NCBI GenBank assembly: GCA_015488775.1
Contig: WFNF01000028.1
Coordinates: 1-43,227 of the forward strand
Reading direction: 5' to 3'
From: Helicobacteraceae bacterium
Lineage (GTDB): Bacteria; Campylobacterota; Campylobacteria; Campylobacterales; Sulfurimonadaceae
Length of the DNA stretch: 43,227 bases
The stretch's first letter is position 1. Each line of letters begins with the position of its first letter. Shown piece after piece: positions 24,830-34,349 of this stretch. The notes under the pieces were generated by a model, which had not been told where the DNA came from, ran no database searches, and saw nothing but the letters and a program-made list of their open reading frames with translations. Position numbers and translations under genes: made by a program.

Positions 24830-26161
24830 TTATTTTCCTTTAACTATGATAAGTGCTTTTATAATATCAACACCCTCTTTTAATTGTATATCTTTATTTA
24901 ATTGCTGTTGAGTAATGATTTTTTCATCTTTATCTTTATCTTCATCTTTTTTAATTTTTTTATCTTTATTATCAGAAACTTTTTCTAATTCAGACTCTAA
25001 ATGTTTTTTAAGATCAGCTTCTTTTATAGCAAATTCATTTTCAACAATTTTAATTGATCCTGATTGTACTTTTATATCTGGCACAACTCCAACAGCTTGT
25101 ATAGTTCTACCACTTGGTAAATAATATCTTGCAATGGTAAGTTTAATAGCTTCAGTATCTGTAATCGGTAAAATCACTTGTACACTACCCTTACCAAAAG
25201 TCTTTTCACCAACAATTACACCACGTTTATGATCTTGAAGTGCACCACTAACAATTTCACTAGCACTTGCACTACCCTCATTAACCAATACAACTAATGG
25301 GACGTCCGTTACAGTTTTAGATGAACTTGCGTTATAAGATTTATCATCACTTTTATTACGCCCTTTTTGTGAAACAATAACACCATCATCAACAAATAAA
25401 TCAACTAAACCAACAGCTTGATCAAGTAAACCACCAGGATTATTTCTTAAATCTAAAATAATTCCAGTATCATGGCCCATATGTTTTTTAATTTCACGTC
25501 TAACATCTTTAGTAACTTTCTGATCAAAAGATGTTACTCTAATATATAAAATATTATCACCAATTTGCTTAGCATAAACAGAATCAATTTTGATTATATC
25601 TCTTATGATATGAATAGCTAAAGGTTTTCTTTCACCCTTTCTAACTATAGTTAAATCAATAGCAGTTTTAGGCTTACCTCTCATAATACTAACAGCGTCA
25701 TCAATAGTCATACTAAGTGTAGATTTATCATTAATTTTTAGGATAATATCTCCAGCTTTCATACCAGCTTTATCTGCTGGAGTACCTTCAATTGGAGATA
25801 TAACAGTTAAAGCACCATCTCTAATACCAACAGTTATACCTAAACCACCAAATTCACCTTTAGTTTGAACCTTTAGTGAATCAAAATTCTTTTTGTTTAA
25901 AAATGATGAGTGTGCATCTAAGTTACCCATTAAACCTTGTAAAGCTTTATCCATCAACTCTTCTACACCTAGTTTATCAACATTGTATCTTTCAACTATG
26001 CTTAAAACTTTAGTAAATTTAGCTAATGACTGCAAGCGTGAAGCTTCTGTTGTAGGGGCATCCGACGGCTTGTCTTTTGCCATCAAATCTGGCTGTAAAA
26101 TAAGCCCTACTGCTATAACAGCACTGAAAAAACCAAGTGTAAGATATTTTTTATTGATCAT
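24830..26161 (-). CDS. ctpA: C-terminal processing protease (S41 family)
   Basis: A periplasmic or membrane-anchored tail-specific serine protease, 443 residues. An N-terminal hydrophobic segment (about 5-25) is followed by a PDZ domain (about 95-180, with GGLGITVG and GTPADKAGM). The S41 catalytic domain follows, with Ser in GSASASE and Lys in GEKTFGKGS forming the dyad. The C-terminal 100 residues are highly charged (Lys/Asp/Glu repeats) before a final conserved helix. AAGAAG lies before the ATG. It heads the ctpA-purC-purS-purQ-SH3-plsC-crcB operon and is divergent from the FG-GAP gene. Confidence 0.93.
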   Translation of the reverse strand: MINKKYLTLGFFSAVIAVGLILQPDLMAKDKPSDAPTTEASRLQSLAKFTKVLSIVERYNVDKLGVEELMDKALQGLMGNLDAHSSFLNKKNFDSLKVQTKGEFGGLGITVGIRDGALTVISPIEGTPADKAGMKAGDIILKINDKSTLSMTIDDAVSIMRGKPKTAIDLTIVRKGERKPLAIHIIRDIIKIDSVYAKQIGDNILYIRVTSFDQKVTKDVRREIKKHMGHDTGIILDLRNNPGGLLDQAVGLVDLFVDDGVIVSQKGRNKSDDKSYNASSSKTVTDVPLVVLVNEGSASASEIVSGALQDHKRGVIVGEKTFGKGSVQVILPITDTEAIKLTIARYYLPSGRTIQAVGVVPDIKVQSGSIKIVENEFAIKEADLKKHLESELEKVSDNKDKKIKKDEDKDKDEKIITQQQLNKDIQLKEGVDIIKALIIVKGK

Positions 26162-26324
26162 AATTCTTCTTTATATTTAATTTATAAATCTATTGAACTT
26201 GGCATTATACAAAAAAAAGTTTAATGAACTTCTTTTGCTTTTTCTTTATATGTATTTCAAAGTTTTTTTATAGAGAGTAATATTACAAAAATATAATTTT
26301 ATATGTTTATTAGACTTAAAAAGT

Positions 26325-26362
26325 TATAATAAAACCATTAGACTTTTAAGTTAAATTAACTT
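26325..26362 (+). promoter_or_regulatory. promoter and palindrome upstream of the FG-GAP lipoprotein gene
   Basis: TATAAT at 26325-26330 is followed by the perfect palindrome AAGTTAA-a-TTAACTT (26348-26362), 23 bases before the ATG. TTAGACTT occurs twice as a direct repeat (26310-26317 and 26339-26346). The rest of the 26162-26385 gap is AT-rich and shows no gene. Confidence 0.4.
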
Positions 26363-26385
26363 TAAATATGTCAAAAAGGATTTTT

Positions 26386-29300
26386 ATGAAAAACTTAAAA
26401 TATATATTATTACCATTTTTAGTTTTATTTCTGCTAGATGGATGTGGTGGTGACAATAGTATAAAGCTAACTAGCAATACCAATGAAGTTAATGATGATA
26501 ATACAACAAAGATTGTAGTAGATGAAAACAAAACGAAAGTTATTATAGACGATACAATTCCAAGCGTTAATTTACCAGTTATATCAAATATTGCTCCTAT
26601 AGAAATATTAGAAGATACTCAAAAGGGTACTATTCTTGGTAAAATACGTTTATCCAAAAATGGTGATAATTTTATTAATAAATTCATACTTAGTGGCACT
26701 GGAAGTTTTTACTTTTTAATTAATAATGATGGTGAAATTATTTTTAATGCAAATGTACCACTACTTAATATTAATCAAAATGAATTTAATTTAAAAGTTA
26801 AAGCTGTTAATAATGATGGTGAATCAAATGAGATACCACTTTTAATACGAGTAAAACAAACTGTACAAAGTGATGTGCCAGTTACTTTAGATACTGTTAT
26901 AAATGATGTAGCTGAAAAAGCACCTATTGGAACGTATATTGGTACACTTAAAATCAATACAAGAGGATCTTCACCAATAACATCATATACAATCTCTGGA
27001 ACCTATAGTTATATATTTAGTGCAGATAGTAATGGTGATATAACTTTAGTAAAAAATTTACAAAGTTATTCAAGTGTTAGCACTTATAATCTTACTTTTA
27101 TTGCTACAAATAATATTGGAAACTCAATATCTAAAAATTTAACTATCAATATAAATAAATATAATCCACAAAAACCAAATATGGGTCCAAGCCTTTTTGA
27201 TGTTAGTGAAAATTTAACTCCACCTTTTAATATTGGAAAAGTTATTGCAAAATTAAGTGAAGAGACTATTATAGCTTATGAGATATCTGGTGAAGAAGCT
27301 GTAGATTTTAATATATCAAAAGATGGTATGTTAAGCTCAAATATAAGTTTTGACTATGAAGCTAAAAATCGCTACCGTTTTTATGTAAAAGCAATAACAG
27401 CTACTCAGTCATCATCACCAGCTTATATAACCATCAATGTAAAAGATATTGCTGATGTTAAACCAAGTATAGAAAATTTAAAACTATATGCAAAAGAGAG
27501 TACAGCTATAGGTACTATTTTGGGAAAAGTGAATATTTTACAATATGGTGATTCACAAATAAATGGATATCAAATCAAAAATGACACTTCAAATGCTTTT
27601 GGCATAAATAGTTCAGGTGAAATATATTTTACAAAAGAGCTTCTTTTTGATTCAAATAACGCATTAAATAATATTAAAAAGTTCAATGTTATAGCTACAA
27701 ATGATGCTGGTTCAAGTTTAGAAGCAAATGTTACTACATATATAACTGAAATATTTGAACCTAAAAATATAGCTCGCATTGATGTAAGACAAAAACACTA
27801 TTTTTATTCACACACAAGATATGCTCATGATCATCTTGGTGAAGATATAGCTATAGAGGGTGATTTAATTTTTGTGGGTACACAAACTGATTCAAAAAGT
27901 GTTGGTTATGTTAATGTTTTTGAGAAACAAGATGATGGAAGTGTAAAAAAACTTTATGCTCTACATGGAAGTGAAAACAATATATCTTTTGGTCACTCTA
28001 TAGATGTATATCATAACAAAGTAGCTATTGGGGCGAAAGTTAAGATGGAAAATCCAGACATAAAAGCAAATAATACTAAACAAGGGTATATAGCTTTATA
28101 CGATTGGGACAATAATACAAAAACATTAACAAATCAAACTATATTAGATATAAACGATACAAACGATAGTCTAGGCGAAAGCATAGCAATATCTAGTAAG
28201 TTTGTAGCCATAGGAGCATCTGATGCTTATGACACAGACCCTAGTAAAAGAACAGGTAAAGTGTATATTTATAATTACAAAGATAAGAACATAACAAATA
28301 TAATCAACCCAATATCAGCATTAGATGGTGATCATTTTGGGGCTAGTGTAGCTTTAAGTGAAAAATATTTGGTTGTTGGTGCACCAGAGCATAGTAAAAA
28401 TGATGTTGGAGCACAAAGTGGTTCAGTTTATATATATGATGTAGCTAATAACTTTAGTTTGATTAAACATTTTGTTGCAACTGGCGATGAAAATGCAACA
28501 ACGGGGGATGATCATTTTGGATACAGTGTTGCTACATACGCAGATCGCATAATAGTTGGCGCACCTAATAAAACAGTAAATGGTATGAGTGGAGCTGGAG
28601 CAGCTTATGTGTTTAATGTTAAAAATAACTCTGTAAATCTAGTCGCAACCCTTCACTCTAACAACCCTCAACAAGATGCATATTTTGGAAGTGATGTTGA
28701 TTTTAATAGAGATTATTTTATCATAGGTTCTAAGTTAGAAAACAGTGCATATATATATAGAGTTTCACCAGACTCTAACACAAGTGAATTTATCTCAAAA
28801 TTAACTACACCATATACACAACTAAGTGGCACTCCAAATCCAGATTTTGGACATGCAGTAGCTATAGATGCATCAAATATAGTTGTAAGTGCGCCAAATT
28901 ATAACTCTGTAACAGCTGAATCTGGCTCTGTGTTTGTTTATGATGCTAAGGCTAAGGAGACTCCATACATCTTAAACATTGCAAATAAACATTATCAATA
29001 TTGGGAAGATGATATAGATAGGGTTTTTAAAGAGTTTTTACCAAGTGATTTGTATAGTACTGGTAGATATGAGATAAATATTACAGATAACAATAATAAG
29101 CTAATACTAAGTGATGGTAATAAGCTTAGAGTTGATCCTAGCTTAAATAATCCATATCTAGATTTTGAGAATCCAACTTTAAGTGGAGTAACAAGTATAT
29201 ATAATCTAGATGCTAATAATGGCACTGGTAACATAAGTAATGTCTCTTTACACCCATTTAGTCTAACTATAACAAATCTAGACACTCAAAAAAGTTTTGA

Positions 29301-30654
29301 TTATGAGCTTAACGTAACTATAAAAGATCTAGATTTTTTCAAATATGAACCAAAAAAACTTTCTGGAGGAGATACAAGCGATATTGCTAGATATAAGAAT
29401 TTTGTTTATATCGCACAAGATGGTGGTGCTATTTCTAAAGGTCAAATTTATGTATATGATAGATCTAAAGAGTTTTCAGCTCAATTTGTTGAGGATTATC
29501 ATGAAAATTCAGTTGATGTTGGAGATCTATATGGTAAAACTTTAATGGCAAAAGATGCTTATTTATATGTTGGTGTGCCAAATGATGATAAGGGTACAGC
29601 CAATGGTTCTACAGAGACATCAACAGACGATCCTGGTGCAATTTTTATGTATAAAATACATACAGATGGAAAGTTAGGTTTTGTAAGTGAGGCTTCAGGT
29701 ATAACAGCTAAAAAAGGTGCTCATTTTGGAACATCATTAGATGTAAATGGTAATGGATATATTGTTGTTGGATCTCCTGATTTTAATGGTAGTGGAAAAA
29801 TAGATCTTTTAAAACACTACAAAGATACAAATACAAATATAGATAGAATTGATGAGTTAGTAGAGTTTAACTCAAGTAAGTTAAATGGAAACCTTGGTAG
29901 TGCAGTAGCTATATACAACAATATAGCAGTTGCAAGTGATCCTAAAAACGGTACAATCTCAATATTTGAGATACTAAATGAAAGTTTAAAAAAGCTAGGT
30001 GATTTCAACTCAACTGATCAGAATGTATCTTTTTTATATCAAGATGGTAATGAATCAAATAAAACAACTGTTCGTGATACAAATCAAACTTATTTAACTC
30101 AAGATTTTGGTAAAACAAAAATTGTTATGGACTCAAAATATATATATATTAATGCTCCAACTAATGCAAATAATACAGGTGCAATATATATATATAAATA
30201 TGACAATTCAGACAGCTTCTACCCAAGTGATACAAATAGAACATATAGAAAATATTTTGACATAAAGTTTGTAGAAAAACTATCAGGGTTTTATGAGGGA
30301 GATAGTTTTGGTTACGATATATCACTAGAGAAAAATTTCTTAGCAGTTGGTTCACCAAACAGTGATGTATTTAGTCTAAACGATAATAATGGTCTTGTGT
30401 ATATCTATAAGATAGATAAAAACAATGACACTTTTAATATATACCAAACAAAACCAAGCTCAGATATGTATGTATATTCAAGACAATCTGGAGAAGGTAA
30501 TAATTTTGGACAATGTGTAAATATCTATCAATCAAATTCAACACAAGATGGAATTGATACTAAAGATAGAATTAGACCACATCTAGAGATAGGTGGAAAA
30601 GAGACTAACACTGGTATGTTCTACACCTTTAGTGAAGATCCAACACCAAACTAA
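26386..30654 (+). CDS. giant lipoprotein with cadherin-like repeats and two FG-GAP beta-propellers
   Basis: A 1422-residue surface or periplasmic protein. The lipoprotein signal ends LLDGC (Cys20). Residues about 55-460 hold roughly four cadherin-like domains (patterns GTILGKI, YEISG, DYEAKNRYRFYVKA). About 475-860 hold seven FG-GAP (integrin-alpha) blades, e.g. HFGASVALSEKYLVVGAPE and DHFGYSVATYADRIIVGAP. A spacer domain (about 865-990) follows, then about seven more blades to 1390. Each set of seven could close one propeller. The ATG at 26386 has AAAAAGGA five bases upstream; an ATG at 26368 has none and would spoil the signal. Adhesion or polysaccharide binding is inferred. Confidence 0.85.
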   Translation: MKNLKYILLPFLVLFLLDGCGGDNSIKLTSNTNEVNDDNTTKIVVDENKTKVIIDDTIPSVNLPVISNIAPIEILEDTQKGTILGKIRLSKNGDNFINKFILSGTGSFYFLINNDGEIIFNANVPLLNINQNEFNLKVKAVNNDGESNEIPLLIRVKQTVQSDVPVTLDTVINDVAEKAPIGTYIGTLKINTRGSSPITSYTISGTYSYIFSADSNGDITLVKNLQSYSSVSTYNLTFIATNNIGNSISKNLTININKYNPQKPNMGPSLFDVSENLTPPFNIGKVIAKLSEETIIAYEISGEEAVDFNISKDGMLSSNISFDYEAKNRYRFYVKAITATQSSSPAYITINVKDIADVKPSIENLKLYAKESTAIGTILGKVNILQYGDSQINGYQIKNDTSNAFGINSSGEIYFTKELLFDSNNALNNIKKFNVIATNDAGSSLEANVTTYITEIFEPKNIARIDVRQKHYFYSHTRYAHDHLGEDIAIEGDLIFVGTQTDSKSVGYVNVFEKQDDGSVKKLYALHGSENNISFGHSIDVYHNKVAIGAKVKMENPDIKANNTKQGYIALYDWDNNTKTLTNQTILDINDTNDSLGESIAISSKFVAIGASDAYDTDPSKRTGKVYIYNYKDKNITNIINPISALDGDHFGASVALSEKYLVVGAPEHSKNDVGAQSGSVYIYDVANNFSLIKHFVATGDENATTGDDHFGYSVATYADRIIVGAPNKTVNGMSGAGAAYVFNVKNNSVNLVATLHSNNPQQDAYFGSDVDFNRDYFIIGSKLENSAYIYRVSPDSNTSEFISKLTTPYTQLSGTPNPDFGHAVAIDASNIVVSAPNYNSVTAESGSVFVYDAKAKETPYILNIANKHYQYWEDDIDRVFKEFLPSDLYSTGRYEINITDNNNKLILSDGNKLRVDPSLNNPYLDFENPTLSGVTSIYNLDANNGTGNISNVSLHPFSLTITNLDTQKSFDYELNVTIKDLDFFKYEPKKLSGGDTSDIARYKNFVYIAQDGGAISKGQIYVYDRSKEFSAQFVEDYHENSVDVGDLYGKTLMAKDAYLYVGVPNDDKGTANGSTETSTDDPGAIFMYKIHTDGKLGFVSEASGITAKKGAHFGTSLDVNGNGYIVVGSPDFNGSGKIDLLKHYKDTNTNIDRIDELVEFNSSKLNGNLGSAVAIYNNIAVASDPKNGTISIFEILNESLKKLGDFNSTDQNVSFLYQDGNESNKTTVRDTNQTYLTQDFGKTKIVMDSKYIYINAPTNANNTGAIYIYKYDNSDSFYPSDTNRTYRKYFDIKFVEKLSGFYEGDSFGYDISLEKNFLAVGSPNSDVFSLNDNNGLVYIYKIDKNNDTFNIYQTKPSSDMYVYSRQSGEGNNFGQCVNIYQSNSTQDGIDTKDRIRPHLEIGGKETNTGMFYTFSEDPTPN

Positions 30655-30673
30655 GAAGTATTTTACTTCTTAG
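30651..30673. terminator. hairpin over both stop codons of a convergent pair
   Basis: CTAAGAAGTA and TACTTCTTAG pair perfectly (10 bp, three-base loop). The stop of the plus gene (30652-30654) lies in one arm; the stop of the minus gene (30665-30663) spans the loop and the other arm. Likely a bidirectional terminator. Confidence 0.65.
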
Positions 30674-31106
30674 CACAACATGATTTATATTTTTTTCCAC
30701 TTCCACAAGCACATTTTTCATTTCTTGCTATCTTAGTTTTTAAAATCTCTCCATCAACATATAACCATCTATCTTTAAAAAAAATAAAATTAGATATCTC
30801 ATGGTGTAACATCATCTTTTCATTATCTTTATAGTAAGCTTTAAACTCAACTTGATTATTACTTTTTGTAACAACCTCAAGTTTCAGCCATTGAGTGTTT
30901 TTAGAGTGTTCATATAAAAGTTCCACATCCTCCTCAAAACAATTTTCTTCAACTATAGTATCTTGTAGATATATAAAGTTATTCGAACAGTATGCGCTAT
31001 ATCTTGAGCGCATAAGGGTAAGAGCATCTTTAGCTAATTTATTTTTATTAAGATATGGTTCACAACACTCTTTATAAGATTTTTCTGTATCACAGTAGCA
31101 TTTCAA
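30663..31106 (-). CDS. YchJ-family protein with SEC-C motifs
   Basis: A 147-residue soluble protein. It has an N-terminal metal-binding element (CYCDTEKSYKECC), the LMRSRYSAY motif, a NTF2-like central domain (about 45-120) and a C-terminal SEC-C zinc motif CACGSGKKYKSCC. This is the YchJ (UPF0225) layout; SEC-C zinc motifs mediate contacts in SecA and other proteins, but YchJ function is unclear. The start is TTG at 31106, supported by AAAGG nine bases upstream. An ATG at 31101 is out of frame. Confidence 0.88.
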   Translation of the reverse strand: MKCYCDTEKSYKECCEPYLNKNKLAKDALTLMRSRYSAYCSNNFIYLQDTIVEENCFEEDVELLYEHSKNTQWLKLEVVTKSNNQVEFKAYYKDNEKMMLHHEISNFIFFKDRWLYVDGEILKTKIARNEKCACGSGKKYKSCCAKK

Positions 31107-31148
31107 ATTTATAAGCCTTTTTATATTTTTTTTTAGTATTATAGTGAA

Positions 31149-33275
31149 ATGATAGATATATTGAAAACTTTAAATTACGAAGACTTATTGGATAATTTTC
31201 CAGAACCTATACTCATACTAAATAAACTTGGCATAATTTTACATGTAAATGATGCTTTTATAAAATTAATGGAATATTCAAAAGAGGAGATAATCAATGA
31301 AAATCTTCTAAAATTCATTGATCAAGATTATGTGTTTGAGTCTTGCATGAAGGATATAGAGGAGCTAGGTTATTCTAAAGATAAAAAAACATCTTTTTTA
31401 AAATATACAAATGAAAAAGTTACACTTCTTAAAAATGTAAAATTGATTTGTTCAAACAACGAAGATTTTTTATTTGTTAATCTACGAAATATTAGTGAGA
31501 TAGATTTAATCAATGATAAACTTGAAAGAGATTCTCTTGAAGCTGAATCTTTAAGCTATAAATTAAAATCTATACTTAGTACAAAAGAGGAAGAGCTTGT
31601 TAGTGCACAATCTCAACTAAATGAAGTTTTAAATGCCATCAATGAGATTATATGGTACATAGATGATAAAGATATGAGTATTCAGTATGTATCTAAGGCA
31701 GTAGAGCCTATATTTGGCGTTGAAGTATCAAACTTTATGTCGGACTCATCACTTTGGCAAGAGATGATATATGTTGATGATCAAGAGAAAGTAATGAACT
31801 TTTTTCAAAATTTAGATGAAAATGCAACAAATAGTATGGATTTTCGTATAAAATCTTATGATGGAACTATAAAATGGCTAAATAATAGAATAATCTACAA
31901 AAAAAATCTTGGTATATATATTGGTGTATCCTACGATATAACTCAAAATAAAAAATCTCAAGATAAAATTGAATATTTAGCATATCATGATATATTAACA
32001 TCTCTACCAAATAGAGCTTATCTTACACAAGAGATAAATAAACAACTTAAAAGTTCTTCAACAATAAAACATAGTTTTGCAGTACTATTTTTAGACTTAG
32101 ATAACTTTAAGTATATAAACGACTCATTAGGTCATGAAGTTGGAGATGAAGTTTTAAAAAGTGTGGCAACTAGACTTTTAGATACCCTCAGTTCAAATGT
32201 CATATGTTCACGCTTTGGTGGAGATGAGTTTATAATAATCATAAAAAATATACAAAATGATGTAGATATAAAAAAAGATACAAATTTAATTATTAAATCT
32301 ATGCAAGAGCCATTTATTGTAAGTGAACATTCGTTTTTTATATCTTGTTCTGTAGGAATATCTATTTATCCTAAAGATGCAAGTAGTAGTTCTAACCTAC
32401 TGAAAAATGCAGATACAGCTATGTATGAAGCAAAAAAAGCTGGAAAGAATCAATATAAATTTTACACCAAAAAAATGGATGATCAAGTTGAAGAGTTTAT
32501 ACATTTAGAAAACATTGTAAAAGAAGCACTAAGTAACTCATATTTTGAACTTTACTTTCAACCACTTGTTAATTCAAAAACATTGATTATTAATGGATTT
32601 GAATCTCTACTAAGGTTAAATCATCCAAAATATGGTTTTATATCCCCAGAACAATTTATACCTGTTGCTGAGTCTTCAGGTGATATTTTAGATATTTCAA
32701 AATTTGTTTTAGAAAAATCGTGTATTTTTAATAAAAAAATCAACTCAATAAGTGAAAATAAATATTTTGTTGCAGTTAACGTCTCAGCAAGACAATTTCA
32801 AGAGGAGTATTTTGCTGAAAAATTTTTAAAATGTCTCAAAGATAATGATGTAAATCCAAAGAATGTAAAAGTAGAACTAACAGAATCAATAATCATGGAT
32901 AATATTGATATTGCAACTAAAGAGCTTAAAATATTACAAGAATTAGGTGTAACAACTGCTTTAGATGACTTTGGAACTGGCTACTCATCTTTTGAATACT
33001 TGGCAAAACTTCCAATAGATACAATTAAAATAGATAAATCATTTATAATTAATCTATTTGAAACAAATGAAAATAAGCATATAGTAGAAGCTATGACTAC
33101 ACTAGCACATACCATGGGCAAAAGTGTAGTAGCAGAAGGTGTAGAAAGCCTAGAACACGCTAAATACATTGCATCACTTGATATAGACTATATACAAGGA
33201 TTCTTTATTTCACAAGCTATAAAGTCACAAGATATATTTAAAAACTTTGATCAAAGAGAAAAACATTACTATTAG
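31149..33275 (+). CDS. PAS-PAS-GGDEF-EAL cyclic-di-GMP signalling protein
   Basis: A 708-residue cytoplasmic protein without membrane spans. PAS1 (about 8-120), a short helical linker, PAS3-type domain (about 155-272, with WQEMIYVDDQEKV), GGDEF (about 275-440) and EAL (about 455-700). The cyclase motif FGGDEF near 355 is intact, but the inhibitory RxxD site is absent (SSNV at that place). In the phosphodiesterase domain EAL is ESL; ELTES, DDFGTGYSS, KIDKSF and AEGVES are present, so activity is plausible. Net direction of c-di-GMP control cannot be told. It stands alone, divergent from ychJ. Confidence 0.92.
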   Translation: MIDILKTLNYEDLLDNFPEPILILNKLGIILHVNDAFIKLMEYSKEEIINENLLKFIDQDYVFESCMKDIEELGYSKDKKTSFLKYTNEKVTLLKNVKLICSNNEDFLFVNLRNISEIDLINDKLERDSLEAESLSYKLKSILSTKEEELVSAQSQLNEVLNAINEIIWYIDDKDMSIQYVSKAVEPIFGVEVSNFMSDSSLWQEMIYVDDQEKVMNFFQNLDENATNSMDFRIKSYDGTIKWLNNRIIYKKNLGIYIGVSYDITQNKKSQDKIEYLAYHDILTSLPNRAYLTQEINKQLKSSSTIKHSFAVLFLDLDNFKYINDSLGHEVGDEVLKSVATRLLDTLSSNVICSRFGGDEFIIIIKNIQNDVDIKKDTNLIIKSMQEPFIVSEHSFFISCSVGISIYPKDASSSSNLLKNADTAMYEAKKAGKNQYKFYTKKMDDQVEEFIHLENIVKEALSNSYFELYFQPLVNSKTLIINGFESLLRLNHPKYGFISPEQFIPVAESSGDILDISKFVLEKSCIFNKKINSISENKYFVAVNVSARQFQEEYFAEKFLKCLKDNDVNPKNVKVELTESIIMDNIDIATKELKILQELGVTTALDDFGTGYSSFEYLAKLPIDTIKIDKSFIINLFETNENKHIVEAMTTLAHTMGKSVVAEGVESLEHAKYIASLDIDYIQGFFISQAIKSQDIFKNFDQREKHYY

Positions 33276-33344
33276 TGATGCCCTTATCTTATCTTCATTA
33301 AATATTATATATAATACCATATAATTAATTTAAGGATAGTTTGA

Positions 33345-34001
33345 ATGAAAAAAATACTTTTATCATCTGTTGCATTACTTACACTAGCTCAAAGTGCAAA
33401 TGCAGATTTATTTGTTGGTCTTGAATACATGAGTGATAGTTTAACAGCAAACTACACAAATCAAATCACCAATCTAGAGGTAAATAATGAAACAAGTTAC
33501 TCGCCTGGCAGATTTATATTAGGTTCTGGATACACTGATGATACAAGTATGGGTATAACATACTCTTCTGACAACATTGGCTTAGCTACACTTAGTGAAT
33601 TGGGATATTACGTTAGACGTGGTTTTGATATTAATTCAGTTCCACACTTTCATCCATACTTCCAAATTGGTGTATCTTATGGAATATTAAACTATAATTC
33701 TAATCTAAACACGTCTTCAAACACTTCTGTGGACTATGATGGAACACTAGGTTTATATGGTGGAGTTGGGATAGGATACACTATAGCAGATTTGATAGAG
33801 TTGCAAGCTGGTATAGATTACACAAAAAGATGGACAACAAATACTAATAATCTTACATTTACAGGACCAAGTTTTAGAATAGGATTAAACATATGGTTTG
33901 GTTCAAGTGAATTACATACATCACACTATAAATCAACTTCTAGCCAAACTTATAAAGCAGTTAAGCAAGAACAAACTCAAGAGGATGATTTCTTTTATTA
34001 G
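33345..34001 (+). CDS. outer-membrane beta-barrel protein
   Basis: A 218-residue exported protein: signal peptide MKKILLSSVALLTLAQSANA, then amphipathic strands with many Gly/Tyr/Asn (GLEYMSDSL, GLYGGVGIGYTIADLIELQAG, FRIGLNIWFG). The domain resembles OmpA/porin-family eight-stranded barrels. After the last strand there is a polar tail of about 35 residues rich in Ser/Gln/Lys, ending DDFFY. AAGGAT lies before the ATG, with TATAAT at 33310-33315. It converges on the small periplasmic protein gene. Confidence 0.8.
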   Translation: MKKILLSSVALLTLAQSANADLFVGLEYMSDSLTANYTNQITNLEVNNETSYSPGRFILGSGYTDDTSMGITYSSDNIGLATLSELGYYVRRGFDINSVPHFHPYFQIGVSYGILNYNSNLNTSSNTSVDYDGTLGLYGGVGIGYTIADLIELQAGIDYTKRWTTNTNNLTFTGPSFRIGLNIWFGSSELHTSHYKSTSSQTYKAVKQEQTQEDDFFY

Positions 34002-34002
34002 A

Positions 34003-34023
34003 AATCACTCTTTTAGAGTAATT
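34003..34023. terminator. imperfect hairpin between convergent stops
   Basis: AATCACTC and GAGTAATT pair with one mismatch around TTTTA, directly after the TAG of the plus gene and reaching the TAA of the minus gene. TTAAAAC follows. Probably a weak shared terminator. Confidence 0.4.
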
Positions 34024-34348
34024 AAAACTTAACCGAGTTCTCACTATCATACTTCTCTATATATATCGCTCGTCTATTTACAAAATAGTTATTACCATCT
34101 TTCAAAGCAAGAACCTTAACAAAATTTGCACACGACTCTGGATCGTTTGGGTATGAAGTGATTTTATCTTGAACATCTAAAATAATACATGAGTATTGCA
34201 TAGAGTAAAGATTTAATTTAACATAATCATCTGACACATCATAAGAGCCTTTTAACAGCTCTATAGATGAACAGGCGATGGTTTTAACTTTTACTTTATC
34301 TGCATTTAAAATATTTATAAGTAGTAAAAAACTTAAAAAATATTTCAT
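34022..34348 (-). CDS. small periplasmic protein, 108 residues
   Basis: Not recognised. A signal peptide (MKYFLSFLLLINILNA) is followed by a compact basic/acidic domain with three cysteines (IACSS, YSCII, ESCAN) that could form a disulfide, and a C-terminal part containing NYFVNRRAIYIEKYD. The start is one base after the stop of the upstream barrel gene, so it is translationally coupled and likely part of the same envelope unit as the barrel and the Ig-like lipoprotein. Confidence 0.7.
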   Translation of the reverse strand: MKYFLSFLLLINILNADKVKVKTIACSSIELLKGSYDVSDDYVKLNLYSMQYSCIILDVQDKITSYPNDPESCANFVKVLALKDGNNYFVNRRAIYIEKYDSENSVKF

Positions 34349-34349
34349 G

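Noticed and set aside
29345-29545. Other-frame 66-codon reading frame within the FG-GAP gene
   Set aside because: It lies wholly inside a long repeat-bearing gene and has no start signal; ordinary shadow frame.
26385-30654. Reading the FG-GAP lipoprotein gene as a horizontally acquired toxin or RTX-like protein
   Set aside because: No glycine-rich RTX nonapeptides, no secretion signal of that type; base use looks like its neighbours and it has a lipoprotein signal.
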